DNA of 13,565 bases from an uncultured Microbacterium sp. (GTDB lineage: Bacteria > Actinomycetota > Actinomycetes > Actinomycetales > Microbacteriaceae): contig CALANM010000208.1 of the NCBI GenBank assembly GCA_937926065.1, positions 1 to 13,565 on the forward strand. The letters run 5' to 3'. A program made the position numbers and the translations under genes. This document shows positions 1-6,576 of this stretch, piece after piece (the stretch's first letter is position 1; each line of letters opens with the position of its first letter). The notes under the pieces were generated by a model. The model did not search any database. It was not told where the DNA came from and was given only the letters and a program-made list of their open reading frames with translations.

Positions 1-492
1 CATCGCTTCGCCCAGATGCGGGGCGACGAGTTGAAAGCCGATCGGCAGCCCTTGCCGCGACAAACCGCCTGGCAGCGTCAGGGTCGGATGGCCGGTCAGG
101 TTGAAGGGACAAGTGTACCGTTGCAGCCCGGCGATCAGCGCCGGCTGTTCGCCAAGCGTGCGTACCGCGGCCAGCGACAGCGGCGCATACGGATGCACCG
201 GCGTCAGCAGCAGGTCGACGGTTCGCAGCAGCGCGACCATGCGGCCGCGCAATTGCGCACGGCGCAGCAGGATCCGTTGATAGTCGATGCCGGACAGCGC
301 GCGTCCGGCTTCGATGACCGAGGCCAGCACCGCCCCGTATTGATCCCGGCGCGCGGGGTAGGTGGCGGCATGCGCGACGGCCGCCTCGACCGCGCAGCTG
401 GCGGCCCAGTCGTCGGTCAGTCCGCTGCCGGCGCGCACCGCGTCGGGAACGCGGACATCGACCAGGGACGCGCCGAGCGCTTGCAATACCTC
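1..492 (-). pseudogene. Amidase-signature (GatA-like) enzyme, C-terminal fragment, foreign codon use
   Basis: This is the amidase part of the chimeric frame. Near the left edge it carries the typical end of amidase-signature proteins: a stretch like CPFNLTGHPTLTLPGG, then GLPIGFQLVAPHLGEA. Further upstream are DLLLTPVHPYAPL and the helix beginning DYQRILLRRAQLRGRM, both usual for the C-terminal half of the family. The family's Ser-cisSer-Lys catalytic core lies N-terminal to this segment and is absent, so the piece cannot be catalytic alone. The extreme C-terminus lies outside the window. Frequent CAA, TTG and TAT codons suggest a donor other than the actinobacterium encoding the rest, perhaps a proteobacterium (inference). 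Known substrates of the family include aliphatic and aromatic amides, urea carboxylates and glutaminyl-tRNA precursors; none can be assigned here. Confidence 0.65.
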
Positions 493-639
493 GGCGGCCG
501 CGCCGACGACGGCCACGACCAGGCCGACGGGGAGCCACCCCCAGCTGGCCGCCTGCCCGATCGTGCCGGCGACGCCGTAGACCACGCCGACGACGAACGC
601 GACGATCCAGGTGCCCGCTCGTGTCACGTTCGTTGCCAC
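1..639 (-). CDS. Chimeric open frame: small membrane protein N-terminus joined to amidase C-terminus (partial)
   Basis: An uninterrupted minus-strand frame runs from a GTG at 639-637 to the left edge (213 codons, no stop). Residues 1-49 look like a native actinobacterial small membrane protein: two hydrophobic segments at about 11-25 and 35-49 joined by a short loop, written in G/C-ending codons. I suspect a DUF6113-type protein, from memory only. From about residue 50 (EVLQALGASLVDVRVPD) the product reads as an amidase-signature enzyme. Codon use changes at the same point: seven of eight Gln codons are CAA, with several TTG and TAT codons, unlike the rest of the window. The GTG has no visible Shine-Dalgarno, but TAGACT lies 6 bases upstream, suggesting a leaderless transcript. 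The gene follows azlD by 19 bases. The fusion lacks the rest of the membrane protein and the amidase catalytic half, so I doubt it is a working protein. Confidence 0.6.
   Translation of the reverse strand, partial: MATNVTRAGTWIVAFVVGVVYGVAGTIGQAASWGWLPVGLVVAVVGAAAEVLQALGASLVDVRVPDAVRAGSGLTDDWAASCAVEAAVAHAATYPARRDQYGAVLASVIEAGRALSGIDYQRILLRRAQLRGRMVALLRTVDLLLTPVHPYAPLSLAAVRTLGEQPALIAGLQRYTCPFNLTGHPTLTLPGGLSRQGLPIGFQLVAPHLGEAM
480..505. other. Composition and homology breakpoint (putative chimeric junction)
   Basis: The membrane-protein reading ends in an Ala run encoded by GGCGCGGCCGCC, and amidase-like sequence begins at the next codon (492-490). Codon bias changes at the same place. The octamer GCGGCCGC (a NotI site) lies at 494-501, right at the join. 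It could be short homology for recombination or template switching, a cloning scar, or chance in GC-rich DNA. No insertion-sequence ends, target duplications or tRNA gene are visible here. Confidence 0.6.
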
Positions 640-645
640 CGGGTC

Positions 646-651
646 AGTCTA
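646..651 (-). promoter_or_regulatory. Putative -10 box of a leaderless transcript (TAGACT)
   Basis: On the minus strand TAGACT (TANNNT type) is followed by 6 bases and then the GTG start at 639. No Shine-Dalgarno is visible. This fits the actinobacterial leaderless pattern, in which transcription starts at the first base of the start codon. No good -35 hexamer is seen. Confidence 0.4.
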
Positions 652-669
652 GGGCGGATCACGCCGCCC
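652..669 (-). terminator. Short GC hairpin at the end of azlD
   Basis: A perfect 6-bp inverted repeat, GGGCGG (652-657) and CCGCCC (664-669), has a 6-base loop and spans the azlD stop codon (661-659). No T-run follows, so it is at best a weak or factor-dependent terminator, or an attenuator before the next gene. Confidence 0.3.
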
Positions 670-973
670 AGCCCCACAGACGCAGCAGCGCAGCGACCAC
701 GGCGGCGGCGACCACCACGACAAGGAACGGTGCACGCAGGAGAAGAAGCCCCGCCGCCACGAGGAGCGCGGGCACGCGCGCGTCGACAGTGACCTGCTGC
801 CCGACGCCGAGGCTCTGCACTGCGACGAGCGCGGCGAGCAGCGCGACGGTCAGCAGGTCGACGATCCGCGATGGAGCGGGCGCCTCGAACCAGCGCGGCG
901 GGATGAGGTAGCCGACCGTCTTGAGAGCGACGCACACGATCGCGGCGAGAAGCACGGCGTTCCACAGTGTCAT
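659..973 (-). CDS. azlD: AzlD-family branched-chain amino-acid exporter, small subunit
   Basis: This 104-residue membrane protein is the small partner of AzlC. The two together form an inner-membrane exporter of branched-chain amino acids (BrnFE/AzlCD family), which prevents accumulation of Val, Leu and Ile or their analogues. Hydrophobic segments lie at about 3-22, 37-56, 66-80 and 82-99. The KTVGYLIPPRWF segment near residues 18-29 resembles the conserved N-terminal motif of AzlD. Length is normal for the family. The ATG at 973-971 overlaps the azlC stop in an ATGA arrangement, which implies translational coupling and fixes the start. A longer frame open upstream of this ATG lies antiparallel-free but inside azlC in another phase, and I treat it as spurious. 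Assignment rests on motif memory and on the partner gene. Confidence 0.85.
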   Translation of the reverse strand: MTLWNAVLLAAIVCVALKTVGYLIPPRWFEAPAPSRIVDLLTVALLAALVAVQSLGVGQQVTVDARVPALLVAAGLLLLRAPFLVVVVAAAVVAALLRLWGWAA

Positions 974-1716
974 GGTGTGACGGACTCCTTCGCGCCGACG
1001 CCGTTCTCGCGCGCGCCCAGCCAGTTCGTCCACCCGACCACCACGGCGACGACAGCCGCGACGAGCACGGGGATGCCGGGCATCAGCACCGGCGTGAGCG
1101 CGGTCGCGACCACGGCGGCCGCAATCCCCACCGCGACGGCCTGACGACGGCGCAGTCGCGGCCACAGCAGCGCCAGGAAGGCCGCAGCGGCCGCGGCATC
1201 GAGCCCGTACGCACGAGGGTCGCCGAGCACATCGCCCAGCAGCGCCCCCGCGAGGGTCGAGACGTTCCAGCCGACCCAGATGCCGATGCCGGTGGCCCAG
1301 AAGCCCACGCGCCGCGCCGCGAGCCGGGTCTGCGCGAGAGACACCGCCGTCGACTCGTCGATCGTGATGTGAGCAGCGGCCGCGCGCCGCCAGAACCCGC
1401 GGCCCACCACGGGAGACATCCGCAGGCCATAGGCGACGTTGCGGGCGCCGAGCAGACCCGCCGACGCGATCGCGGCGGGTGCCGCGGCCAGGCCCCCGGC
1501 GCCGATCACGCCGACGAACGCGAACTGAGAGCCACCGGTGAACATCAGAAGACTGAGGACGCACGTCTGCCACAGATCAAGCCCCGACGCCACCGACAGC
1601 GCACCGAAGGAGACGCCGTACGCGCTCGTGGCGAGCGCGACGCCGAGCGCTTCGCGCCAGGCGCGACGAGTCTCCAGGCGCGCTTCCTCGGCCTCGGGCG
1701 ATGCGCTGGACGACAT
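970..1716 (-). CDS. azlC: AzlC-family branched-chain amino-acid permease, large subunit
   Basis: This is a 248-residue inner-membrane protein of the AzlC/BrnF family, the large subunit of a branched-chain amino-acid efflux system. The characteristic N-terminal block is present at about residues 33-67 (YGVSFGALSVASG, then SLLMFTGGSQFAFVG). GARNVAYGLRM at 90-100 matches the family's NxRH/Y region, and TIDESTAV at about 118-125 matches its TDE motif. Several further hydrophobic segments follow, for example at about 139-163, 176-187, 194-209 and 213-230. The ATG at 1716-1714 has TGAGGG just upstream; the first 20 residues are polar and acidic. The open frame continues upstream to 2079 only because it is antisense to the regulator gene. 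azlD follows with a 4-base overlap. The adjacent divergent HTH-cupin gene is the likely regulator (inference from position). Confidence 0.9.
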   Translation of the reverse strand: MSSSASPEAEEARLETRRAWREALGVALATSAYGVSFGALSVASGLDLWQTCVLSLLMFTGGSQFAFVGVIGAGGLAAAPAAIASAGLLGARNVAYGLRMSPVVGRGFWRRAAAAHITIDESTAVSLAQTRLAARRVGFWATGIGIWVGWNVSTLAGALLGDVLGDPRAYGLDAAAAAAFLALLWPRLRRRQAVAVGIAAAVVATALTPVLMPGIPVLVAAVVAVVVGWTNWLGARENGVGAKESVTP

Positions 1717-1747
1717 GCCCTCATGATGCGCGACAGCACGAGTGTTC

Positions 1748-1770
1748 GTCAAATCAGCCGGTCGTTTGAC
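1748..1770. promoter_or_regulatory. Inverted repeat, putative operator between azlC and the HTH-cupin gene
   Basis: GTCAAA at 1748-1753 and TTTGAC at 1765-1770 form a perfect 6-bp inverted repeat with an 11-base spacer, in the 109-base gap between divergent azlC and the regulator gene. A T two bases further out on each arm also matches. The arms sit where a dimeric regulator could cover both promoters. The right arm continues into TTGACA (1766-1771), a good -35 hexamer, but no convincing -10 box lies 16-18 bases after it. Operator function is inference from position. Confidence 0.45.
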
Positions 1771-1814
1771 ATACTGAACGCATCTCACAGTCCGCGCGTT
1801 CGGATGACGATCCC

Positions 1815-1820
1815 AGGAGG
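1815..1820 (+). promoter_or_regulatory. Strong ribosome binding site (AGGAGG)
   Basis: AGGAGG lies 5 bases before the ATG at 1826. This is the best Shine-Dalgarno on the plus strand of the window and it fixes the start of the HTH-cupin regulator. Confidence 0.8.
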
Positions 1821-1825
1821 GCGCA

Positions 1826-2374
1826 ATGGAACCACTCGGCTCACGCATCGCACGCGCCCTGCGACGCGAGCGCGAGCGCGCCGGCCTCAGCGTGTCAGAG
1901 CTCGCCCGTCGCGCCGCCGTGTCGAAGGCCACGGTCTCGCAGCTCGAAGGCGGCGCGGGGAATCCGAGCGTCGAGACCCTCTGGGCCATCGCGACCGCGC
2001 TGGGCGTGCCGTTCTCCGTCTTCGTCGAAGACGGGCGTGCAGGACCACACATCATCCGCGCCGCCGACCGCCCCGGCATCCGCTCTGCAGAATCTCCTTA
2101 CGAGGCGCTGCTCCTGGCGGCGGGGTCCCCCCAGGCGCGCAGCGACCTCTACCTCATCCGTGCCGAGCTCGGCGCCCCGCGGCGTTCCCTCCCCCACGGG
2201 CCGGGCACGACGGAGCATGTCGTGCTCGTCAGCGGACGGGCGCTCGTGGGGCCTTCCGATGCACCGTTCGAGCTGCAGCCGGGGGACTATCTGCGCTACG
2301 CCGGGGATGAGCCGCACGTCTTCGAGGCGCTCGCTGCCGAGACGAGCGCCATCCTCGTCTCAGAAGTGCGGTAG
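1826..2374 (+). CDS. XRE-family HTH transcriptional regulator with C-terminal cupin domain
   Basis: This 182-residue cytoplasmic DNA-binding protein has an XRE (Cro/CI type) helix-turn-helix at about 7-63. The core LSVSELARRAAVSKATVSQL and the GNPSVETLWAIATALGV segment are typical of the class. A linker follows, then a cupin-like barrel at about 105-180 with a PHGPGTTEHV strand, a GRALVG turn and the QPGDYLRYAGDEPHVFEAL block. Such HTH-cupin proteins usually sense a small molecule through the cupin; the metal-ligand set looks incomplete, so metal binding is uncertain. The gene is divergent from azlCD across a 109-base gap containing an inverted repeat. The likely role is control of azlCD and possibly of itself. 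The inducer is unknown, although a branched-chain amino acid or a related compound would fit. Start chosen from AGGAGG 5 bases upstream. Confidence 0.88.
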   Translation: MEPLGSRIARALRRERERAGLSVSELARRAAVSKATVSQLEGGAGNPSVETLWAIATALGVPFSVFVEDGRAGPHIIRAADRPGIRSAESPYEALLLAAGSPQARSDLYLIRAELGAPRRSLPHGPGTTEHVVLVSGRALVGPSDAPFELQPGDYLRYAGDEPHVFEALAAETSAILVSEVR

Positions 2375-2377
2375 GGA

Positions 2378-2383
2378 TACGCT
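2378..2383 (+). promoter_or_regulatory. Putative -10 box of a leaderless transcript (TACGCT)
   Basis: TACGCT (TANNNT type) is followed by 6 bases and then the ATG at 2390. There is no good Shine-Dalgarno at normal spacing, so a leaderless mRNA is plausible. No matching -35 hexamer is seen, and readthrough from the regulator gene 15 bases upstream is an alternative. Confidence 0.35.
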
Positions 2384-2389
2384 TCCGAC

Positions 2390-2734
2390 ATGAGCAGCAG
2401 ACTGGAGCGCATGGCCTTCGCCGCGGTGTACCCGCTGTATGTGCAGAAGGTGGAGCGCAAGGGCCGCACGAAAGACGAGCTCGACGAAGTGCTGCGCTGG
2501 CTCACGGGCTACGAGCAGCACGAGCTCGAGCGCCACATCGCCGCGAGCACTCCGCTGCCGGAGTTCTTCGAGCAAGCCAGCCTCAACCCGAACGCCTCGC
2601 TCATCACGGGCGTCGTCTGCGGCGTGCGGGTCGAGACGATCGAAGACCCCTTCATGCAGAAGCTGCGCTACATGGACAAGCTCGTCGACGAGCTCGCGAA
2701 GGGCAAGGCGATGGCGAAGGTCCTGCGCGCCTGA
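2390..2734 (+). CDS. DUF2200 domain-containing protein
   Basis: This 114-residue soluble protein matches the DUF2200 family over its whole length. The recognisable blocks are FAAVYPLYVQKVERKGRTKDE near the N-terminus, then LRWLTGYEQ, then the LNPNASLITGVVCGVRVE strand and EDPFMQKLRYMDKLVDELAKG near the C-terminus. It has no signal peptide or membrane segment. The biochemical role of the family is not known to me. The start at 2390 gives 7 residues before the conserved block; an in-frame ATG at 2411 with GGAG 3 bases upstream is a possible alternative. The gene begins 15 bases after the HTH-cupin gene and may be co-transcribed with it, but a functional link is not evident. It converges on typA with only 4 bases between the stop codons. 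Confidence 0.88.
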   Translation: MSSRLERMAFAAVYPLYVQKVERKGRTKDELDEVLRWLTGYEQHELERHIAASTPLPEFFEQASLNPNASLITGVVCGVRVETIEDPFMQKLRYMDKLVDELAKGKAMAKVLRA

Positions 2735-2745
2735 CGCGTCAGGCG
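2728..2745. terminator. 18-base perfect palindrome spanning two convergent stop codons
   Basis: CGCCTGACG and CGTCAGGCG form an 18-base perfect palindrome. It holds the TGA of the DUF2200 gene (2732-2734) and the TGA of typA (2741-2739 on the minus strand); both genes end in GCC TGA. As RNA it can fold on either strand as a 7-bp stem with a CGCG tetraloop. No T-run follows on either side, so it is only a candidate bidirectional terminator or a 3'-end stabiliser. Confidence 0.45.
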
Positions 2746-4652
2746 TTCGCGTCCTGGCGCTTGAGACGGGCCGTCGCGCGGCCGCGCTCGGTGGCGTCCA
2801 GGATCACCTTGCGGATGCGCACCTTCTCGGGCGTGACCTCGACGCACTCGTCGTCGCGGGCGAACTCGAGGCTCTCCTCCAGGGACAGCTGACGCGGCGG
2901 GGTCAGACGCTCGAGCTCGTCGGCGGTCGACGAGCGCATGTTTGTGAGCTTCTTCTCCTTGGTGATGTTGACGTCCATGTCGTCGGCGCGGCTGTTCTCG
3001 CCCACGACCATGCCCTCGTACACCTCTTCGGTCGGCTGCACGAAGAACGTCATGCGCTCCTGCAGCGCCATCATCGCGAACGGGGTGACAACCCCCGCGC
3101 GGTCGGCCACGATAGAGCCGTTCTGGCGCGACTGGATGTGGCCGGCCCAGTCGTCGTAGCCGTGCGAGATCGCATTGGCGATACCAGTGCCGCGCGTCGC
3201 CGAGAGGAACTCGGTGCGGAAGCCGATGAGGCCGCGCGAGGGGACGACGAATTCCATGCGCACCCAGCCGGTGCCGTGGTTGACCATCGTCTCCATTCGG
3301 CCCTTGCGAGCCGCGAGGAGCTGTGTAATGGCCCCCAGGTACTCCTCCGGGGCGTCGATCGTCAGGTGCTCGTACGGCTCCTTGAGCTTGCCGTCTTCGC
3401 CCCGCTTCGTGACGACCTGCGGCTTGCCGACCGTCAGCTCGAAGCCTTCACGGCGCATGTTCTCGACGAGGATGGCGAGGGCCAGCTCGCCGCGCCCCTG
3501 CACCTCCCAGGCGTCGGGGCGCCCGATGTCGACGACGCGCAGCGACACGTTGCCGATGAGCTCGCGGTCAAGACGGTCCTTGACCATACGAGCCGTGACC
3601 TTGTGGCCCTTGACCTTGCCGACGAGCGGCGACGTGTTGGTGCCGATCGTCATCGAGATGGCGGGTTCGTCGACGGTGATCGCCGGCAGCGGACGAACGT
3701 CTTCGGGATCGGCGATCGTCTCGCCGATCGTGATCTCCTCGATGCCCGCGATCGCGACGATGTCGCCGGGGCCGGCCTCCTCGGCAGGGTAGCGCTCGAG
3801 GGCACGGGTCTTGAGCAGCTCGGTGATGCGCGCGTTCGAGTGCGAGCCGTCGTGGCGCACCCACGCGACCGTCTGGCCCTTCTTGAGGGTGCCGTTGAAG
3901 ACGCGCAGGAGCGCCAGGCGGCCGAGGAAGGGGCTCGAGTCGAGGTTGGTCACCCACGCCTGCAGCGGAGCCTCGTCGTCGTACGAGGGCGCCGGCACGT
4001 GCTCCAGGATCGCCTCGAACAGCGGCTCCAGGTCGTCGTTGTCGGGAAGCGAGCCGTTGGCGGGGCGATTGCGGGAGGCGGCGCCGGCGCGACCCGACGC
4101 GTAGACGACGGGAACGTCGAGCAGCGCGTCGACGTCGAGGTCGGGAACATCATCGACGAGGTCGGATGCCAGGCCCAGCAGCAGGTCGTGGGCCTCCTCT
4201 TCCACCTCGGCGATCCGCGCGTCGGGACGGTCGGTCTTGTTGACCAGCAGGATGACGGGAAGCTTGGCCTCGAGCGCCTTTCGCAGGACGAAGCGCGTCT
4301 GCGGAAGCGGGCCCTCGCTGGCGTCCACGAGAAGCACGACGCCGTCGACCATGGACAGGCCACGCTCGACCTCGCCTCCGAAGTCGGCGTGCCCCGGGGT
4401 GTCGATGACGTTGATGGTGACGGGCGACTCGGTGTGCGCGCCGTTGTAGGTGATCGCCGTGTTCTTGGCGAGGATCGTGATGCCCTTTTCGCGCTCGAGA
4501 TCGTTCGAGTCCATCGCCCGCTCCTCGACGTGAGCGTGCTCGCCGAACGAGCCCGTCTGGCGCAGCATCGCGTCGACGAGGGTGGTCTTGCCGTGGTCGA
4601 CGTGCGCGACGATCGCGACGTTGCGGAGGTCGGGACGGAGGGCGTGCGCCAT
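2739..4652 (-). CDS. typA: Translational GTPase TypA/BipA
   Basis: This 637-residue ribosome-associated GTPase of the elongation-factor superfamily acts in ribosome assembly and in stress or low-temperature adaptation. The G domain is complete: G1 AHVDHGKT at 16-23, the switch region with EKGIT at 55-59, G3 DTPGH at 84-88 and G4 NKTD at 138-141. The EF-G-like domains II, III and V follow. The BipA-specific C-terminal domain shows RGLIGFRTEFLSATRGTG and, further on, VFV-type segments with QERMTFFVQPTEEVYEGMVVGE. Length is close to the usual 600-640. The start ATG has AGGAAA about 8 bases upstream. The gene follows the ABC ATPase gene in the same direction after about 93 bases with its own -10-like box, so it is probably an independent unit. 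The C-terminal arm ends in a basic stretch, as often seen in the family. Confidence 0.96.
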   Translation of the reverse strand: MAHALRPDLRNVAIVAHVDHGKTTLVDAMLRQTGSFGEHAHVEERAMDSNDLEREKGITILAKNTAITYNGAHTESPVTINVIDTPGHADFGGEVERGLSMVDGVVLLVDASEGPLPQTRFVLRKALEAKLPVILLVNKTDRPDARIAEVEEEAHDLLLGLASDLVDDVPDLDVDALLDVPVVYASGRAGAASRNRPANGSLPDNDDLEPLFEAILEHVPAPSYDDEAPLQAWVTNLDSSPFLGRLALLRVFNGTLKKGQTVAWVRHDGSHSNARITELLKTRALERYPAEEAGPGDIVAIAGIEEITIGETIADPEDVRPLPAITVDEPAISMTIGTNTSPLVGKVKGHKVTARMVKDRLDRELIGNVSLRVVDIGRPDAWEVQGRGELALAILVENMRREGFELTVGKPQVVTKRGEDGKLKEPYEHLTIDAPEEYLGAITQLLAARKGRMETMVNHGTGWVRMEFVVPSRGLIGFRTEFLSATRGTGIANAISHGYDDWAGHIQSRQNGSIVADRAGVVTPFAMMALQERMTFFVQPTEEVYEGMVVGENSRADDMDVNITKEKKLTNMRSSTADELERLTPPRQLSLEESLEFARDDECVEVTPEKVRIRKVILDATERGRATARLKRQDANA

Positions 4653-4700
4653 GAAGGATTTCCTATGCAGAAGGGGATTGCGCCGGGATGCCGACGTTCC

Positions 4701-4706
4701 ATTCTA
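4701..4706 (-). promoter_or_regulatory. Putative -10 box for typA (TAGAAT)
   Basis: TAGAAT on the minus strand lies about 48 bases upstream of the typA ATG, in the 93-base gap after the ABC ATPase gene. It is a near-consensus -10 hexamer. No good -35 is found 16-18 bases upstream of it. A GGGAG...CTCCC repeat just upstream could be a weak terminator for the ATPase gene. Confidence 0.4.
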
Positions 4707-4745
4707 CAAGGGAGAGCCCTGCACGGCGCACTCCCTCCCCCGCCG

Positions 4746-6545
4746 TCAGCTCTCGGCGCCGGCTCCCGTGCGCTGCAGCAGGGCGGCACGGGCCTCGCGG
4801 CGGATGCGCTGCTCCTCGGGGTTCGGCACCGGCACGGCGGCGATCAGGCGCTGTGTGTAGGGGTCGTTCGCGCCGCGCAGGATCTGGTCGCGCGTGCCCG
4901 TCTCGACGAGCTTGCCGTGGTGCATCACCGCGATCCGGTGCGCCAGGATGTCGACGACCGCGAGGTCATGGCTGATGAACAAGCATGCGAACTGCAGCTG
5001 AGCCTGAAGCTCCTGCAGCAGGTCGAGGAAGCGCGCCTGCACCGACACGTCGAGCGCGGACGTCGGCTCGTCGGCGACGAGCAGCTGGGGTGCGAGCGCG
5101 AGCGCGCGGGCGATGCCGACACGCTGGCGCTGACCGCCCGACAGCTCGTGCGGGAAGCGGTTGCGGTACGACGAGGGCAGCTCGACCTGGTTGAGGAGCT
5201 CCTCGACCCGACGGTCGAGGTCGCGGCCCTTCGCCTCCCCCGCCAGCAGGATCGGCTCCCCGATCGACTGTCCGATCGGCATGCGGGGGTTCAGCGACGA
5301 CGCCGGGTCCTGGAACACGATGCCGGTCTTGCGGCGGATCGCGAACAGGTCCTTCTGCGTCGCGTTCGAGATGTCCGTGCCGACCGTGAGGAGCTTGCCC
5401 TCCGCGATCGGGAGAAGGCCGATCGCCGCGCGACCGAGCGTCGTCTTGCCCGAACCCGACTCGCCCACGAGACCGACGATCTCACCAGGGTAGATGTCGA
5501 GATCGATGTGCTCCGCGGCACGGAATGCGGGGATGCGGCCACGCTTCGGGTAGTCGATGGCGACGTCCTGGAATGACAGGACGGGCGTGCGGGTCTCGAC
5601 GACCTCGTCGGCCACCTCCGAGGCACGCTCGCGGATCGACGACACCGAAGGCACGTCGGCGACGACCTCGGCAGGGCCCGCCTGCGCCTCGTCGAGCACG
5701 CCGAGGCCGAGGTGGGGCACCGACGCGAGCAGCTGCTGCGTGTAAGGGTGCTCTGGCTCGTGGAAGATCTTCTCGACCGTGCCGGTCTCGACCACGACGC
5801 CGTTCTTCATCACCATGATGCGGTCCGCCAGGTCGGCGACGACACCCATGTCATGCGTGATCAGGATGATCGCCGAGTCGAGGCGCTTGTGCAGGCTGCG
5901 AAGCAGATCCAGCACCTCTGCCTGAACCGTCACATCGAGCGCCGTCGTGGGCTCGTCGGCGATGAGGAGGAGAGGATCGCAGGAGATCGACTGCGCGATC
6001 ATGGCGCGCTGACGCTGACCGCCCGACAGCTGGTGCGGGTACTTGTGGAACGACTGCTCGGGGTTGGGCATCTCGACCATGCGCAGCAGGTCGATCGCGC
6101 GCGCCTTCGCCTCGCTGGGCGCCAGGTTGCGGTCGTGCGACCGCAGCGCCTCGACGATCTGGAAGCCGATCGTGTAGACGGGGTTGAGCGCGGTCATCGG
6201 CTCCTGGAAGATGACTGCGATCTCATTGCCGCGCAGCGACCGCAGGGTCGCGTCGTCGACGCCGCGCAGCTCGCGGCCTGTCAGTTTGATCGAGCCGGTG
6301 ACCCGCGCGTTCTCGGGCAGGAGCCCGAGCAGCGCCATCGAGCTCGTGCTCTTCCCGGAGCCGGACTCGCCCACGATCGCGAGCACCTCACCACGGCGCA
6401 CCGTGTAGTTCATGTCGACGGCGGCGGGATAGAACTCCCCCTCGACCCAGAAGTCCACACCCAGGTGCTCCACCTGGAGGATCGTCTCGGGAGCGGTCTC
6501 GCCCGACGCAGCAGTGCCGCGCTCGGTGCCCATCGTGTCAGTCAT
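4746..6545 (-). CDS. Peptide/nickel-type ABC transporter, fused double ATPase subunit (DppD-DppF like)
   Basis: This 599-residue cytoplasmic protein carries two complete ABC ATPase domains of the oligopeptide/dipeptide class. Domain 1 has Walker A GESGSGKS at 59-66, LSGGQ at 173-177, Walker B with LLIADEP at 193-199, the H-loop His at 231 and the class-typical HPYTQQLL at 266-273. An acidic linker (about 283-320) leads to domain 2: Walker A at 361-368, LSGGQ at 468-472, LLVADEP at 488-494, H-loop His 526 and DPYTQRL at 561-567. It would power the permease pair encoded at 7193-9893. I chose the ATG at 6545 because GGGAC lies about 8 bases upstream; the frame is open to 6578, but that would overlap the divergent PH-domain gene. 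That gene separates this one from its permeases, so a separate promoter or long readthrough is needed. Substrate cannot be fixed from sequence; peptides are most likely. Confidence 0.93.
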   Translation of the reverse strand: MTDTMGTERGTAASGETAPETILQVEHLGVDFWVEGEFYPAAVDMNYTVRRGEVLAIVGESGSGKSTSSMALLGLLPENARVTGSIKLTGRELRGVDDATLRSLRGNEIAVIFQEPMTALNPVYTIGFQIVEALRSHDRNLAPSEAKARAIDLLRMVEMPNPEQSFHKYPHQLSGGQRQRAMIAQSISCDPLLLIADEPTTALDVTVQAEVLDLLRSLHKRLDSAIILITHDMGVVADLADRIMVMKNGVVVETGTVEKIFHEPEHPYTQQLLASVPHLGLGVLDEAQAGPAEVVADVPSVSSIRERASEVADEVVETRTPVLSFQDVAIDYPKRGRIPAFRAAEHIDLDIYPGEIVGLVGESGSGKTTLGRAAIGLLPIAEGKLLTVGTDISNATQKDLFAIRRKTGIVFQDPASSLNPRMPIGQSIGEPILLAGEAKGRDLDRRVEELLNQVELPSSYRNRFPHELSGGQRQRVGIARALALAPQLLVADEPTSALDVSVQARFLDLLQELQAQLQFACLFISHDLAVVDILAHRIAVMHHGKLVETGTRDQILRGANDPYTQRLIAAVPVPNPEEQRIRREARAALLQRTGAGAES

Positions 6546-6563
6546 TGTTGCTGTCCCATCTGG

Positions 6564-6569
6564 AAAACT
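6564..6569 (+). promoter_or_regulatory. Possible -10 box (AAAACT) of a leaderless PH-domain gene transcript
   Basis: AAAACT lies 7 bases upstream of the ATG at 6577, and there is no Shine-Dalgarno. The whole divergent gap is only 31 bases, so the promoters of this gene and of the ATPase gene must overlap each other or lie in the neighbouring coding regions. The match to TANNNT is poor. Confidence 0.2.
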
Positions 6570-6576
6570 GGACGTC

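Noticed and set aside
16..792. A plus-strand open frame at the left edge crossing the chimeric join
   Set aside because: Its product is Arg/Gln/Gly-rich with no recognisable family. The minus strand reads as membrane protein plus amidase and then azlD.
974..1573. Upstream extension of the azlD frame inside azlC
   Set aside because: The extension is Arg-rich and low complexity. The ATGA overlap and normal AzlD length support the start at 973.
4709..4735. GGGAG...CTCCC repeat as a terminator of the ABC ATPase gene
   Set aside because: Only 5 bp with a loop of about 16 bases and no T-run; too weak to annotate separately.
2439..5576. A 1045-codon open frame on the plus strand, antisense to typA and the ABC ATPase gene
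   Set aside because: It runs across two clearly real minus-strand genes and the gap between them. Its composition (Arg, Asp, Val, His rich, low complexity) is typical of a shadow frame in GC-rich DNA, and no family is recognisable.
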